DNA of 64,000 nt, taken from Desulfosporosinus sp. FKB (GTDB taxonomy: Bacteria > Bacillota > Desulfitobacteriia > Desulfitobacteriales > Desulfitobacteriaceae). Below are positions 7,623 through 17,084 of the stretch, in pieces (within the stretch, counting starts at the first letter, position 1; each line of letters opens with the position of its first letter). A model generated the notes under the pieces. That model was not told the origin of the DNA, ran no database searches, and saw only the letters and a program-made list of their open reading frames with translations. The translations under genes were made by a program, and so were the position numbers. The stretch spans positions 124,001 to 188,000 of the forward strand of contig NZ_NADJ01000039.1 of assembly GCF_002196705.1 (NCBI RefSeq), given 5' to 3'.

Positions 7623-8912
7623 TCATGCACTTATTGCATTTCTATTCGCTAAGGTACCCTTCTTCCGGAAACGCACATAGAATGTTGTTCCGTTCGATCC
7701 GGACTTGAAATCAATAGTTGCGTTATTCCGTTCAGCGATATTATAGCAAACTGCCAGCCCTAGGCCAGTCCCTTGATCTTTAGTCGTAAAGAAAGGATTG
7801 CCAATCTTTTCGTACAAGTCTTCCTTTATTCCTTCACCTTGGTCAGTTATAGCTAAAACCGTAACTTCTCCATCTATATATGTTTTTATAGTAAGTTTTC
7901 CCCCCGACTGCATTGCTTCAAGTCCGTTACGAGCTAAGTTGAGAACTAATTGTCGAATATCATTAGCATCAATTAACAAATCTTCTACTCCGCCCAGCTC
8001 CAAAGTTACATACATATCCTCCTTAAGAGCATCTGCTTCTATTAAGGGAAATAAGACCTGGAGTATATTATTTATAGATTCCAATTTGAGAGATTTGTCT
8101 TTAATTCTTGCTAAGGAAAGATATTCTGAAATTATACTATTAGCTCTTTCCAACTCACCTATCATCAAGGAAAAGTAATCATGATAGGGCACGAGCTCCT
8201 TCTTGCTTTGAAGCAATTGCAAAAACCCTTTAACTGAGGTCATAGGGTTTCTAATTTCATGTGCAATACTAGCTGCCATCTTTCCAACCAGGTCAATACG
8301 TTCAAATCGAGTGATACTGTTAATATTATCCTTGTTGTACTGGCTTTTGATAAAAGAAAATTGATGATTATTTACAATATCAAATACTTCATGGATTCCA
8401 CACTGGTCCAGTTGATATGTACACATTGCAATCATTTTAAGACTTCCGATAAGTTCCTCAACTTTTTTTTCATAATCCATGAACGTCTTAAAGTATCTTT
8501 TTTTAAGCCAGCTTGTATTCCCACTTATCCTTAAGCCTGCATACCCACGCTCCACTGAACTCTTCACTTTTTCAACCCAAGAATTTAATACTAACTCACT
8601 ATCAAAGGTTCCATATTTCAAATACCACTCTTTGTACGGTATTATTTCAATTTGATTATTTTCCTGGTAAGTGTCAAAATCAGGCATTGATTCACGTAAA
8701 ACCTTTTCCGCTTCGTTTGCTGATATAGGTTCGGAAACTACCCACAGGCAATACTCATTATTTTCTAATCCAACCTTAAAATATGGTACCAGTAAATTCT
8801 CTAAGTCCTCTTTGGTCTGATAAAATCCGCAAACATGTGTACCCCATGGTATTTCCGACAAAAAATCTATACCCGTTTTTCTTAAATTTCGAAAAATTTT
8901 TGCTTGCTGCAT
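7623..8912 (-). CDS. Orphan sensor histidine kinase with MEDS domain
   Basis: At 429 residues, the N-terminal part (about 1-180) is a MEDS sensory domain, recognised from EIPWGTHVCGFYQTKEDLENL and LWVVSEP, a family seen in DcmR-like sensors. It is followed by a HisKA dimerisation segment with the phospho-accepting histidine in MAASIAHEIRNPMTSVKGFL and an ATPase domain with N box NLARNGLEAM, G1 ITDQGEGI and G2 GTGLGLAVCY. There are no membrane spans, so it is cytoplasmic. The start is ATG 8912, five bases after GGAGG; the TTG at 8924 lies inside that site. No response regulator is adjacent. The kinase core resembles sporulation (Kin-type) kinases that feed Spo0A, which is only a suggestion. 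Confidence 0.88.
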   Translation of the reverse strand: MQQAKIFRNLRKTGIDFLSEIPWGTHVCGFYQTKEDLENLLVPYFKVGLENNEYCLWVVSEPISANEAEKVLRESMPDFDTYQENNQIEIIPYKEWYLKYGTFDSELVLNSWVEKVKSSVERGYAGLRISGNTSWLKKRYFKTFMDYEKKVEELIGSLKMIAMCTYQLDQCGIHEVFDIVNNHQFSFIKSQYNKDNINSITRFERIDLVGKMAASIAHEIRNPMTSVKGFLQLLQSKKELVPYHDYFSLMIGELERANSIISEYLSLARIKDKSLKLESINNILQVLFPLIEADALKEDMYVTLELGGVEDLLIDANDIRQLVLNLARNGLEAMQSGGKLTIKTYIDGEVTVLAITDQGEGIKEDLYEKIGNPFFTTKDQGTGLGLAVCYNIAERNNATIDFKSGSNGTTFYVRFRKKGTLANRNAISA

Positions 8913-9020
8913 TGTGGCCTCCAATTGCTAAAATTTACGCAAATAGTGAATAAAATCATTTTATAATAATATTATTTTAAATTCAAAATAAAACTTTCGA
9001 CTTTAAAAAACATTTTTCTT

Positions 9021-9056
9021 AAATATACTATCAAATATACTATCAAATATACTATT
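9021..9056. repeat. Three tandem copies of a 12-base AT-rich repeat
   Basis: AAATATACTATC occurs at 9021-9032 and 9033-9044, and a third copy with one change at 9045-9056. It lies in the AT-rich gap between the kinase gene and the glmS terminator. No function is evident. Confidence 0.8.
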
Positions 9057-9181
9057 TAGGATTTAAATTTAGTTCTGCGAATGATATCTTATGTTTTATC
9101 CTCGCATATAAAACCTCTTTCTATCCTTATCCGAGTCTCTGTCCGATTGTTTCTCTATTATTTTTTATGCTTTCTTTTAAA

Positions 9182-9224
9182 GAAAAAATCACCTCATCAA
9201 TAATTTAATGAATAGAGGTGATTT
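9182..9224 (-). terminator. Intrinsic terminator of glmS
   Basis: Read on the minus strand, a 10-bp stem (9215-9224 with 9186-9195) is followed by a run of U (rc of AGAAAAAA). It lies about 110 bases past the glmS stop. Confidence 0.8.
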
Positions 9225-9331
9225 CAAACATTTTTATTCGAATTTTCCAGTTTATTTTTATATTAAACAAAACTTTTATTAAAACTTACAAACTATATTT
9301 CAAAATGACATTTTTCATTTAATCTAACATT

Positions 9332-11155
9332 CTACTCCACCGTCACGCTCTTGGCCAAATTTCTTGGCTTATCGACGTCGCAGCCTCTGGCCACAGAGAC
9401 ATAATAAGCCAATAGTTGGAGTGGAATAACTGTAAGAATCGGAGCAAGTTCATCTCTTGTCTCAGGAATATAGATGACATGATCGACTGACTTAGCTAAA
9501 CTGGTATTGCCTTTGTAAGTCATTCCAAAAACTTTGGCATCACGGGCTTTTACTTCTTTAATATTGGAAACGGTTTTATCAAATATCTCTCGTTGAGTTG
9601 CCAGAGCAAGGACAGGGGTTTGTTCTGTGACGAGGGCCAACGTACCATGTTTCAATTCCCCTGCTGCATAGGCTTCAGCGTGAATATAGGAAATCTCCTT
9701 CATCTTCAGAGCACCCTCCATAGCCACCGCCCAGTCTAAGGAACGGCCCAGGAAAAACGCATCCTCAACACCGACAAACGATTTGGCTAGTTCACGAATA
9801 CCGCTTTCTTGATCAAGAATTTCCTGGACTTGAGCAGGGATATTTTTTAAATCCTGAATAATTTCCCCGATCTTGTTTGTAGGCATGGTTCCTTTAACTT
9901 GAGCAAGGTATAATCCAAGCAGTACCATCCCTTCTAATTGAGTTGTATAAGCCTTTGTTGAGGCTACTGCGATTTCAGGACCGGCCCAAGTAAAGATTAC
10001 ATCATGAGCCTCCCTGGACACTGTGCTGCCTACGACATTGGTGATAGCAATTACACGTGCGCCCCGGTTTTTAGCCTCCCGTAAAGCTGCTAAAGTATCT
10101 GCTGTCTCGCCGGACTGACTCACAACCACCACAAGGGTATGTTCGTCCATTAATGGAGACCGATAGCGAAACTCTGACGCAATATCTACCTCCACTGGAA
10201 GATGTGCCCAGCGTTCAATCAAAGTCTTGCCGACTAACCCGGCATGCCAGGCTGTTCCACAAGCAACAATATAAACTTTATGAATCTGAGCGAGCTCTTC
10301 CGAGGTCAAATCCACTTCCTGAAGAACCACTTTTTCCTCTTCCAGACGTCCCAGCATCGTATCTCTCAAGGCCCTAGGCTGCTCATGAATTTCTTTAAGC
10401 ATGAAGTGCTCATAGCCGCCTTTTTCCGCTGCTACAGCATCCCACTTAACATGCATGACTTCTTTGACGCGAGGATTTCCTGCAAAATCAGTAACTTTTA
10501 CCCCGGTTTCTTGGATAACAACCATTTCACCATCATCTAGAATATAGACTTGGCGGGTATGGTTAAGGATAGCAGTAATATCGCTCGCTACAAAAAATTC
10601 TCCTTTACCAAGCCCAACGACCATCGGGCTGTCCTTACGGGCCGCCACCAGCTTATCCGACTCTTTGCGGCTGAGTACGACCATAGCAAAGGAGCCGCGA
10701 ATAATCGCTAAAACCTTGCGAACGGCTGCTTCCAGGTCCCCTTGATAAAAATCTTCAACAAGGTGTGCTAAAACTTCAGTATCCGTTTCGGAGGCAAATA
10801 AGTGCCCTTTTTCAATCAATTGATCTTTTAATTCCAGATAATTCTCAATGATCCCATTATGGACAACAGCAAAATCCTGCCCGCAATCCCCATGAGGATG
10901 AGCATTAACTTGGGAAGGACGGCCGTGAGTTGCCCAGCGAGTATGGCCAATACCTATACAGGACTGAGAATAATTTTCTCCTATTTCTTTCTCCAAAGCG
11001 ACCAACTTGCCAACGCTTTTGGACACAGAAATCCCTTGGGCATCCAGTACGGCTACCCCAGCTGAATCATACCCGCGATATTCTAATTTCTTCAAGCCTT
11101 CTACCAGAATAGGAATAGCGACTTGCTTTCCTACATATCCAACGATACCACACAT
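9332..11155 (-). CDS. glmS: Glutamine-fructose-6-phosphate aminotransferase (isomerizing)
   Basis: GlmS makes glucosamine-6-phosphate from fructose-6-phosphate and glutamine, the entry to UDP-GlcNAc and peptidoglycan. The 607 residues match family length. The N-terminal glutaminase domain starts MCGIVGYVG, with the catalytic cysteine as residue 2 after Met removal, and has GHTRWATHG and HNGIIENY. Two SIS domains follow (IVACGTAWHAG, SQSGETADTLAALREAK, then FFLGRSLDWAVAMEGALK), and the end is DKPRNLAKSVTVE. It lies downstream of cdaA, cdaR, a flavoprotein gene and glmM on the same strand, but behind its own glmS ribozyme. Expression should fall when the product GlcN6P is abundant. A terminator follows. 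Confidence 0.97.
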   Translation of the reverse strand: MCGIVGYVGKQVAIPILVEGLKKLEYRGYDSAGVAVLDAQGISVSKSVGKLVALEKEIGENYSQSCIGIGHTRWATHGRPSQVNAHPHGDCGQDFAVVHNGIIENYLELKDQLIEKGHLFASETDTEVLAHLVEDFYQGDLEAAVRKVLAIIRGSFAMVVLSRKESDKLVAARKDSPMVVGLGKGEFFVASDITAILNHTRQVYILDDGEMVVIQETGVKVTDFAGNPRVKEVMHVKWDAVAAEKGGYEHFMLKEIHEQPRALRDTMLGRLEEEKVVLQEVDLTSEELAQIHKVYIVACGTAWHAGLVGKTLIERWAHLPVEVDIASEFRYRSPLMDEHTLVVVVSQSGETADTLAALREAKNRGARVIAITNVVGSTVSREAHDVIFTWAGPEIAVASTKAYTTQLEGMVLLGLYLAQVKGTMPTNKIGEIIQDLKNIPAQVQEILDQESGIRELAKSFVGVEDAFFLGRSLDWAVAMEGALKMKEISYIHAEAYAAGELKHGTLALVTEQTPVLALATQREIFDKTVSNIKEVKARDAKVFGMTYKGNTSLAKSVDHVIYIPETRDELAPILTVIPLQLLAYYVSVARGCDVDKPRNLAKSVTVE

Positions 11156-11229
11156 TTTATTTTTCTCCCCTCAATCTCATCATTATGACATTGTGACATT
11201 ATGACTTCTTAAAATCGTTTTTTAATACG

Positions 11230-11257
11230 AGAAAAAGCCGCCCCACCCCGGACGACT
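11230..11257 (-). terminator. Terminator-like hairpin between glmS ribozyme and glmS
   Basis: On the minus strand GTCGTCC pairs with GGGCGGC (7 bp, two G-U pairs) around a GGGGTG loop and runs directly into TTTTTCTC. It has the form of an intrinsic terminator, yet lies between the ribozyme and the start codon about 75 bases on. It could be an added control point. See findings. Confidence 0.5.
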
Positions 11258-11319
11258 TCGTTGTTTCAGCTTTTAGGCATTGAAAGTCAAGGGGTCCAAA
11301 TAGGCATACTAACCCCTTC

Positions 11320-11475
11320 TCTTGTTCACTCACCCTTTGTCCCGGAAATTGCTCTCTGGTTTTATGTAAGCGTAACGGTGACAAGCCACCGAGAGGGACC
11401 CGCCGAATGATTCGATAACCCTCTTCCTCGTCGACCTCAAACGTAATAATAGATAAGGTCCTGGCGCTTAAACGT
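11320..11475 (-). ncRNA. glmS ribozyme: glmS ribozyme (GlcN6P-activated self-cleaving riboswitch)
   Basis: The minus strand upstream of glmS carries the conserved ribozyme core in order: AAGCGCCAG with the cleavage site between A 11468 and G 11467, GACGAGGaagaGGGTTATCG, ATTCGGCGGGTCCCTC with the P2.1/P2.2 pseudoknot strands, GTGGC...GTCACC for P3, and the 3' element GGACAAAGGGTGAGTGA. These match the known glmS class. When GlcN6P rises the RNA cleaves itself and glmS mRNA is destroyed. A 95-codon ORF can be drawn through it (11199-11486), but it is an artefact of the RNA. Confidence 0.92.
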
Positions 11476-11608
11476 CTCTGAAACAACGCAATTCAATTTT
11501 ACCCCATCAATCAGTAAACATAGAAATTCCTAACTTCTTTCCTTAAAGGCATCACCCCTTTCAAAAGGCAAGCTTGATAACGACCGAATCATTTATCCAG
11601 TTTTTAAG

Positions 11609-11630
11609 GCCCCCACTTCTATAAGTGGGG
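11609..11630. repeat. CCCCCACTT hairpin in the glmM-glmS gap
   Basis: CCCCCACTT (11609-11617) pairs with AAGTGGGGG (11622-11630) around a four-base loop. It may terminate glmM transcripts weakly. The same CACTT/AAGTG core recurs at 42552-42573 and 51080-51098. The rest of 11476-11823 shows no gene; weak hairpins only. Confidence 0.6.
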
Positions 11631-11823
11631 GTGGGTCCTTCGAGTTCACTCCACTAAGTAAAAGGTCCATGTGCCGGACAGATACGTATGTTTTATCACA
11701 AAGTTCGATCCGGAAGGTCTCATAATAGATGCTGCCAAAACCATTCTATGCTTCAGAACTCATACCTGTTCCATCACATGAACCAATTATACGCTAAACT
11801 AAACAAGTTATTCAATGGTATCT

Positions 11824-13161
11824 TTATGCATCACACTTAATAATCATATCGATAACGCTTTGGGCTAAATGCGTCAATTTTTCCTGATCCGGTCCTTCAA
11901 CCATCACTCGAATCAAAGGTTCCGTTCCCGAAGGACGTACCAGAACGCGGCCTCGCCCGCCCAGTAACTCTTCGGCTTCCCTCACTTTGGCAAGAACTCG
12001 CTCATCGGACATTAGCCGTTCTTTATTGCTTACCCGAGCGTTAAGGAGCACCTGAGGCAGTCTCTGCATTTGTTTAGCCAACTGTGAAAGGGGAGTTTGC
12101 CGGTCTTTAACCACCGACAGCAAATGAAGAGCAGTCAGCAATCCATCACCAGTGGTATTTTGATCTAAGAAAATGATATGGCCGGACTGTTCTCCGCCTA
12201 ATTTTGCTCCCGTCCTCAGTAATTCCTCCATGACATAACGATCTCCAACTTGGGTCTCGTAAACGGTAATCCCGGCTTCTTTAAGGGCTAAACGCAGCCC
12301 CAGATTGCTCATGACTGTTACAACTACGGCGTTTTCCGCTAAGGTTCCTTTTTCTTTCTGGGACAAAGCACAAATCACCATAATGAAGTCCCCATCCAGG
12401 ACATTTCCATGCTCATCGACAGCAATCAAGCGATCGGCATCTCCATCATTGGCCAGACCCAGATCAGCCCCATGTTCCAAAACGGCCCGCTGCAGCTCTT
12501 CAGGATGGGTCGACCCGCAGCCTGCATTGATATTTATCCCGTCCGGAGTATGGAAAATCGGAATGACTTCTACGCCAAATTCCTGCAGCGCCGCAGGTCC
12601 TATACAGGCTGCTGCGCCGTTTGCACAGTCTAAAACAACTTTGAGACCATCGAGGCGCCCTACGGACTGCTTAAGAAAGTTTATGTACCGTTCTCCGGCA
12701 TCCTTAACCTCAATCACCCGTCCGACTTCCCCGCCGATGGGGGTATCCCACGGTTTATCGTCATTTACAACAATACGTTCAATCTCATCTTCAATGGCAT
12801 CGGGTAATTTAAATCCGGTGGAATCAAAAAATTTTATACCATTATCTTGAACAGGGTTATGGGATGCTGAAATTACCACACCTGCACTAACGTCTAAGGT
12901 TCGTGTTAAGTAAGCAATCGCAGGTGTCGGCAAGACGCCTACCTTTAAAACATCCGCTCCAACAGAGCAGATTCCTGCGATTAAGGCAGCTTCAAGCATA
13001 TCCCCTGAAATCCGGGTATCCTTGCCTATCACGATTCGAGGGTGTGGATGCTCCTTGCTCAAAACATACGCACCTGCTTGCCCAAGTTGAAAAGCAAGGT
13101 TTGGTGTCAGCTGGCTGTTAGCCACGCCGCGCACCCCATCGGTTCCAAAGAGTCGACCCAA
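11824..13161 (-). CDS. glmM: Phosphoglucosamine mutase
   Basis: GlmM converts glucosamine-6-phosphate to glucosamine-1-phosphate for UDP-GlcNAc synthesis. At 445 residues it has all four alpha-D-phosphohexomutase blocks: the start [15 protein letters not shown], the catalytic phosphoserine loop [16 protein letters not shown] near residue 100, the metal loop [12 protein letters not shown] near 240, and the phosphate-binding loop [15 protein letters not shown] near 420. The start is a TTG at 13161 after AGAAAGGA, consistent with alignment to other GlmM. It stands fourth in the cdaA-cdaR-flavoprotein-glmM-glmS series. CdaA and GlmM interact in other Firmicutes, so the gene order may matter for c-di-AMP control. 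Confidence 0.97.
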   Translation of the reverse strand: MGRLFGTDGVRGVANSQLTPNLAFQLGQAGAYVLSKEHPHPRIVIGKDTRISGDMLEAALIAGICSVGADVLKVGVLPTPAIAYLTRTLDVSAGVVISASHNPVQDNGIKFFDSTGFKLPDAIEDEIERIVVNDDKPWDTPIGGEVGRVIEVKDAGERYINFLKQSVGRLDGLKVVLDCANGAAACIGPAALQEFGVEVIPIFHTPDGININAGCGSTHPEELQRAVLEHGADLGLANDGDADRLIAVDEHGNVLDGDFIMVICALSQKEKGTLAENAVVVTVMSNLGLRLALKEAGITVYETQVGDRYVMEELLRTGAKLGGEQSGHIIFLDQNTTGDGLLTALHLLSVVKDRQTPLSQLAKQMQRLPQVLLNARVSNKERLMSDERVLAKVREAEELLGGRGRVLVRPSGTEPLIRVMVEGPDQEKLTHLAQSVIDMIIKCDA

Positions 13162-13322
13162 ATCCTTTCTCTCCCTTTCATCACTATTTTAAACTCGATA
13201 GAACTTTACGTGAACATTATCTAATTATAACCATATGGACGAGATGTTCAACTTCTTTTTTGACATGTCGTAATTAAGGTTTTGCATGGAAAGGAATACT
13301 TTAATCGTCTAACACTCCTATT

Positions 13323-14924
13323 TTACTCCATCAGCGCATAATGTGCCATAAGGTGCTCGGCCATTCTTAAGCCGTCTACCGCCGCACTTGTGATGCCGCC
13401 GGCGTAACCGGCGCCTTCTCCCGCCGGATAAAGTCCTGCCAGGTTTAAAGCTTCTCCTTGCTCATTACGCACGATGCGAAGAGGGGAACTTGTCCTCGTT
13501 TCGATTCCTGTCAAAGTCGCTAAAGGCCCTGTAAATCCATGAATTTTGCGATTAAAATCCTGCAAAGCCCTGCCAAGCACCTCCCCAATTTCCTGAGGAA
13601 GGACATTATGCAGATCACAAGCCTTAATACCCGGCAGATAACTGGCAGGCAAGTCAAAATCATCTGATACCCGGCCCTCTAAAAAATCCCGAACTCGCTG
13701 TGCCGGGGCATGATAGCTGCCTCCTCCGGCAGCGAAAGCTTTACCTTCCCAAGTTCGCTGAAACTCCAGGCCGGCCAAAGGATGCGATGTCGCAAAATCA
13801 TCAGTGCCTATAGTTACGACAATAGCACTATTGGCTACGTTGGTATCCCGCGCATATTCGCTCATGCCATTAGTAACGACGCCGCCTTCTTCCGAAGCAG
13901 CGGCAACAACCTTTCCTCCCGGACACATGCAAAAAGCATAGGCCCCCCGCCCAGTCCCTGCGTCCTTATAAGTCAACTGATAATCCGCCGGGCCAACCAA
14001 AGGATGTTCCTCAACAGCATACTGGGCTAAATTAATCAACGTTTGAGGGTGTTCGACACGCAAACCTATAGCAAACCCTTTTCTCTCCAGAGTAATGTTT
14101 TGCCCATAAAGGAATCTATAAACATCCCGAGCACTATGCCCTACGGCCAAAACAACTGCCTCGGCAGGGATTTCTTCCTGACAGTTTACCATGATACTTT
14201 GCAGGTGACCACCTGATGATTTTAAAGTTGTCACTTTAGCCCGAAATCGAACTTCGCCGCCAAGGGAAATAATTTCTTGCCGAATCCCCTTCACCACGTT
14301 TTTTAGAATATCTGTACCGATATGCGGTTTCGCCAGAAAGAGGATCTCGGAGGGTGCACCGTGCTTAACGAAGGTTTCTAATACTTCAGTGATACGACGA
14401 TCTTGGATACGAGTTGTCAGTTTCCCATCGGAGAACGTACCCGCCCCTCCTTCGCCAAATTGAACATTACTCTCTGTGTCCAGCTTCCCCGTCTGCCAAA
14501 ATTGCTGAACTTTTCGCGTCCGCTCGTCCACCGAATCTCCCCGTTCCAGCACTAAAGGCCGATACCCTTTACGGGCTAAGGCCAAGGCTGCAAAATATCC
14601 GGCCGGGCCCGAACCGACCACGACGGGGCGATGCCCTAACTTTTTCAAGGGTTTTGACCAGACTACAGGGACTTCCGACGGGGCTTCTTTAAGCCCCGGA
14701 ATCCTTGTTATAAGGCGATATCCTTCTTTTTTAGGGATTTCCAGCGAAAACTGAACGGTATAATCGAAAACCAGATTAGGCTTCTTGCGAGCATCTAAGG
14801 AACGGCGCAAGAAACGAAGTCCCTGAATCATTGCTTCAGGGACCTTTAACTTTCGAGCCATGACAGTTCTTAATAAGCCATCATCCTCGACAGGAATTCT
14901 CAAACTTGTCCATATTAAATCCAC
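13323..14924 (-). CDS. COG2509-type FAD-dependent dehydrogenase
   Basis: This 533-residue flavoprotein of the uncharacterised COG2509 group has an N-terminal segment of about 90 residues (MDLIWTSLRIPVEDDG), then the FAD-binding dinucleotide fold VVVGSGPAGYFAALALARKG, ERGDSVDERTRKV, FGEGGAGTFSDGKL, a second nucleotide site AVVLAVGHSARD and a C-terminal FAD motif GLYPAGEGAGYAGGITSAAVDG. It is cytoplasmic; the substrate is unknown. The GTG start at 14924 is preceded by AAAGGAG, which overlaps the end of cdaR five bases away, so the two are translated from one message. It is commonly found beside wall-precursor genes in clostridia, but its role there is not established. Confidence 0.85.
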   Translation of the reverse strand: MDLIWTSLRIPVEDDGLLRTVMARKLKVPEAMIQGLRFLRRSLDARKKPNLVFDYTVQFSLEIPKKEGYRLITRIPGLKEAPSEVPVVWSKPLKKLGHRPVVVGSGPAGYFAALALARKGYRPLVLERGDSVDERTRKVQQFWQTGKLDTESNVQFGEGGAGTFSDGKLTTRIQDRRITEVLETFVKHGAPSEILFLAKPHIGTDILKNVVKGIRQEIISLGGEVRFRAKVTTLKSSGGHLQSIMVNCQEEIPAEAVVLAVGHSARDVYRFLYGQNITLERKGFAIGLRVEHPQTLINLAQYAVEEHPLVGPADYQLTYKDAGTGRGAYAFCMCPGGKVVAAASEEGGVVTNGMSEYARDTNVANSAIVVTIGTDDFATSHPLAGLEFQRTWEGKAFAAGGGSYHAPAQRVRDFLEGRVSDDFDLPASYLPGIKACDLHNVLPQEIGEVLGRALQDFNRKIHGFTGPLATLTGIETRTSSPLRIVRNEQGEALNLAGLYPAGEGAGYAGGITSAAVDGLRMAEHLMAHYALME

Positions 14925-14929
14925 GTTTA

Positions 14930-16168
14930 CTATTCTCCTTTAGCCGCCTTGACTTTAAGGCTATAGGTTACTTGTGGCGTTGTAATCATGGTAACTCCGG
15001 GCGGCAGCTGCCAGAGAACCTGGGTATTAGGATAACTGCCTTCAGCTTGACCGGAAGCATCTACCCATAGCTGGATTTGATCAGGAGTTAAGTTATTTAC
15101 GACATCCGGAAGACCTTCAATCACCACATCAACCGGCGAAATTCCTTGATCAACCTGAAGATCCTTGCCAACATTTCGTATGTCAACCGGAACACCTGAA
15201 ATAGTTTTTTGTATTGGTCCTGCTCCTATCTGAGCAATAACGCTGATTGTCGTACCCTCAAGGAAGGAGACTCCCGACGGCAAGGTAACTTGATCCAGAG
15301 GAATCTGAAAGGTTTTGTCTTCAGTCAGGCCGCTAAGATCAACGGGGCCAATGGCCAGAGAATCGAAACCCTTTAAGGCCTGGGCACTGCCTGAAACCTG
15401 CACACTGGTGGGTGAAGCTATTAAGGATTTAAGTACTTTCCCCTGAGCCACTGTTCCGGTAGTTTTGACCTTGAGGGAGATCATTTTGGTCGACATACCT
15501 TTGGCTGTAACCGGAACAATAACATCGACACTGTTTGGGTAAGCGGTCAAGATATCGACACTAGGGTTAGGGCCAAGAATTGGTTTACCCGCTTTATCGC
15601 GAAAACTTATTGCCGGAGAAACTTCAACAGTATCATTGGCACCTGCTATGCTGACCTCTGCGGTGACTTTATCTAAGGTTGAAATAACCGAGCTCGGGCC
15701 TCTGACATTCACCGCCGAAGGCTTTACAATAGGAGTCCCAACTTGAAACCCATCAGCAGGATTGCCAGACATGGCAACCTGAACCGGAAGAATTTTCTCT
15801 TGAACATTATCCAACGTTAATTTAATGCTTGCCGGTTGACGATCCACTACAGTCGTTCCTTCAGGGGCATTAATTATAACTGAATAGCTATGTTCTCCGG
15901 CAGTTGCCCCGGAAAGGTCCACCTCAGCATAGATGTCTTTAATATTGGCGCTGGGATTGATTCCTTGGAAACGGACACTAATTAAAGGAAGCTGTTTCAT
16001 CACCACCATATTTTGCGGCAGATTCGTGACCACCAAAGGAACCGTCAACGTTTGGTCAGGGATTATTTTATCAGCACTTCCTTGGTTCATGACAAAGAGC
16101 CAAAAAAGTATGGCAACTAAAAACGAAAGCAATTTAACGCCGAGGTTTCGCCGTAAGACTTCTATCAC
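14930..16168 (-). CDS. cdaR: CdaR (YbbR-domain) regulator of the diadenylate cyclase
   Basis: CdaR binds and modulates the membrane cyclase CdaA. The 412 residues start with one transmembrane helix (NLGVKLLSFLVAILFWLFVMN, residues 8-28); the rest is extracytoplasmic and made of about four YbbR repeats, each with a signature such as LPQNMVVMKQLPLISVRFQG or VNVRGPSSVISTLDKVTAEVSIAG. It begins with GTG three bases after the cdaA stop, with GGAGGTGG inside the end of cdaA, so translation is coupled. Length and repeat number are normal. The order cdaA-cdaR-glmM is conserved in Firmicutes. Confidence 0.93.
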   Translation of the reverse strand: MIEVLRRNLGVKLLSFLVAILFWLFVMNQGSADKIIPDQTLTVPLVVTNLPQNMVVMKQLPLISVRFQGINPSANIKDIYAEVDLSGATAGEHSYSVIINAPEGTTVVDRQPASIKLTLDNVQEKILPVQVAMSGNPADGFQVGTPIVKPSAVNVRGPSSVISTLDKVTAEVSIAGANDTVEVSPAISFRDKAGKPILGPNPSVDILTAYPNSVDVIVPVTAKGMSTKMISLKVKTTGTVAQGKVLKSLIASPTSVQVSGSAQALKGFDSLAIGPVDLSGLTEDKTFQIPLDQVTLPSGVSFLEGTTISVIAQIGAGPIQKTISGVPVDIRNVGKDLQVDQGISPVDVVIEGLPDVVNNLTPDQIQLWVDASGQAEGSYPNTQVLWQLPPGVTMITTPQVTYSLKVKAAKGE

Positions 16169-16171
16169 TAG

Positions 16172-16984
16172 CTACCACCTCCAAAAGGGAATTGTCGGGG
16201 AAGAGGTACCATTCAGTTCAAGCTCCCTCAGCAACAATTCACGTAACATTTTATCGTCCATAAAGCGAGTCAGAGCACCGTCAATTCCCACGGAAATCGC
16301 ACCGGTTTCCTCTGAAACAACAAGAGCTATGGCATCCGTAATTTCTGTCAGGCCCAAAGCTGCCCGGTGCCGCGTTCCTAAATCTTTTTGAATATTGGGG
16401 TTTTCTGAAAGGGGAAGGAAACACCCCGCAGCGGCCACACGATCCGAACGGATAATAACTGCCCCATCATGAAGCGGTGTATTAGGAATGAAAATATTGA
16501 CTAAAAACTCGGAGGAGACTACCCCGTCAATTTTGATGCCAGTTTCTACAAAATCCTGGACTCCGGTTTTTCGTTCAATGACGATCAAAGCTCCAATACG
16601 ATTCTTTGAGAGAACTTGAGTACAGCGCACCAATTCTTCAACGACCTGTTCTAAAGAATTAATGCCGGGAGTTAAAGGATGGCGAGTTAAAAATCGTCCT
16701 CGGCCAAGCTGCTCCAAAAATTTTCTAAGCTCAGGCTGGAACACCACCGGAATAGCAAAGACAAACATTTGAAATAATTTGTCAAGAATATAGCTTATTG
16801 TCCGCAGTTGAAAATATTTCGCCAAAAGGTAAGCAACAAGAAGCACCAGAACACCTTTGACCAACTGAACTGCCCGAGTTCGTTTAATGAGCATATAGAA
16901 TTGGTAGAAGACCACTGTCACCACAAGAACATCAATTGCATCCAACCAGCCAAAATTACGGAATTGAGATAAAACACCCGTCAT
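16172..16984 (-). CDS. cdaA: Diadenylate cyclase CdaA
   Basis: This membrane enzyme condenses two ATP into c-di-AMP, which controls potassium and osmolyte uptake and wall homeostasis. The 270 residues have three N-terminal transmembrane helices (about residues 12-80) and a DAC domain with both catalytic motifs: DGAVIIRSDRVAAAGCFLPL (DGA) and GTRHRAALGLTE (RHR). The ATG at 16984 follows GAAGGGGGG. It is the first gene of the operon that continues through cdaR, a flavoprotein and glmM. Confidence 0.96.
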   Translation of the reverse strand: MTGVLSQFRNFGWLDAIDVLVVTVVFYQFYMLIKRTRAVQLVKGVLVLLVAYLLAKYFQLRTISYILDKLFQMFVFAIPVVFQPELRKFLEQLGRGRFLTRHPLTPGINSLEQVVEELVRCTQVLSKNRIGALIVIERKTGVQDFVETGIKIDGVVSSEFLVNIFIPNTPLHDGAVIIRSDRVAAAGCFLPLSENPNIQKDLGTRHRAALGLTEITDAIALVVSEETGAISVGIDGALTRFMDDKMLRELLLRELELNGTSSPTIPFWRW

Positions 16985-17084
16985 GGTCTTCCCCCCTTCT
17001 TATATACTCTAAAGAGTTATTTCTTATTGATTCTCCATACATCGAAAAATACCTTGCCATTTAAAAATATTTTTATGGAGGTTA

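Noticed and set aside
7623-8924. TTG 8924 as start of the histidine kinase
   Set aside because: It lies inside the GGAGG site for ATG 8912.
11199-11486. 95-aa ORF upstream of glmS
   Set aside because: It covers the glmS ribozyme core; the conserved RNA sequence explains it.
12305-12850. 181-aa plus-strand ORF in the glmM region
   Set aside because: Antisense to glmM with no ribosome site and biased Ser/Arg/Pro composition; a shadow of the coding frame.
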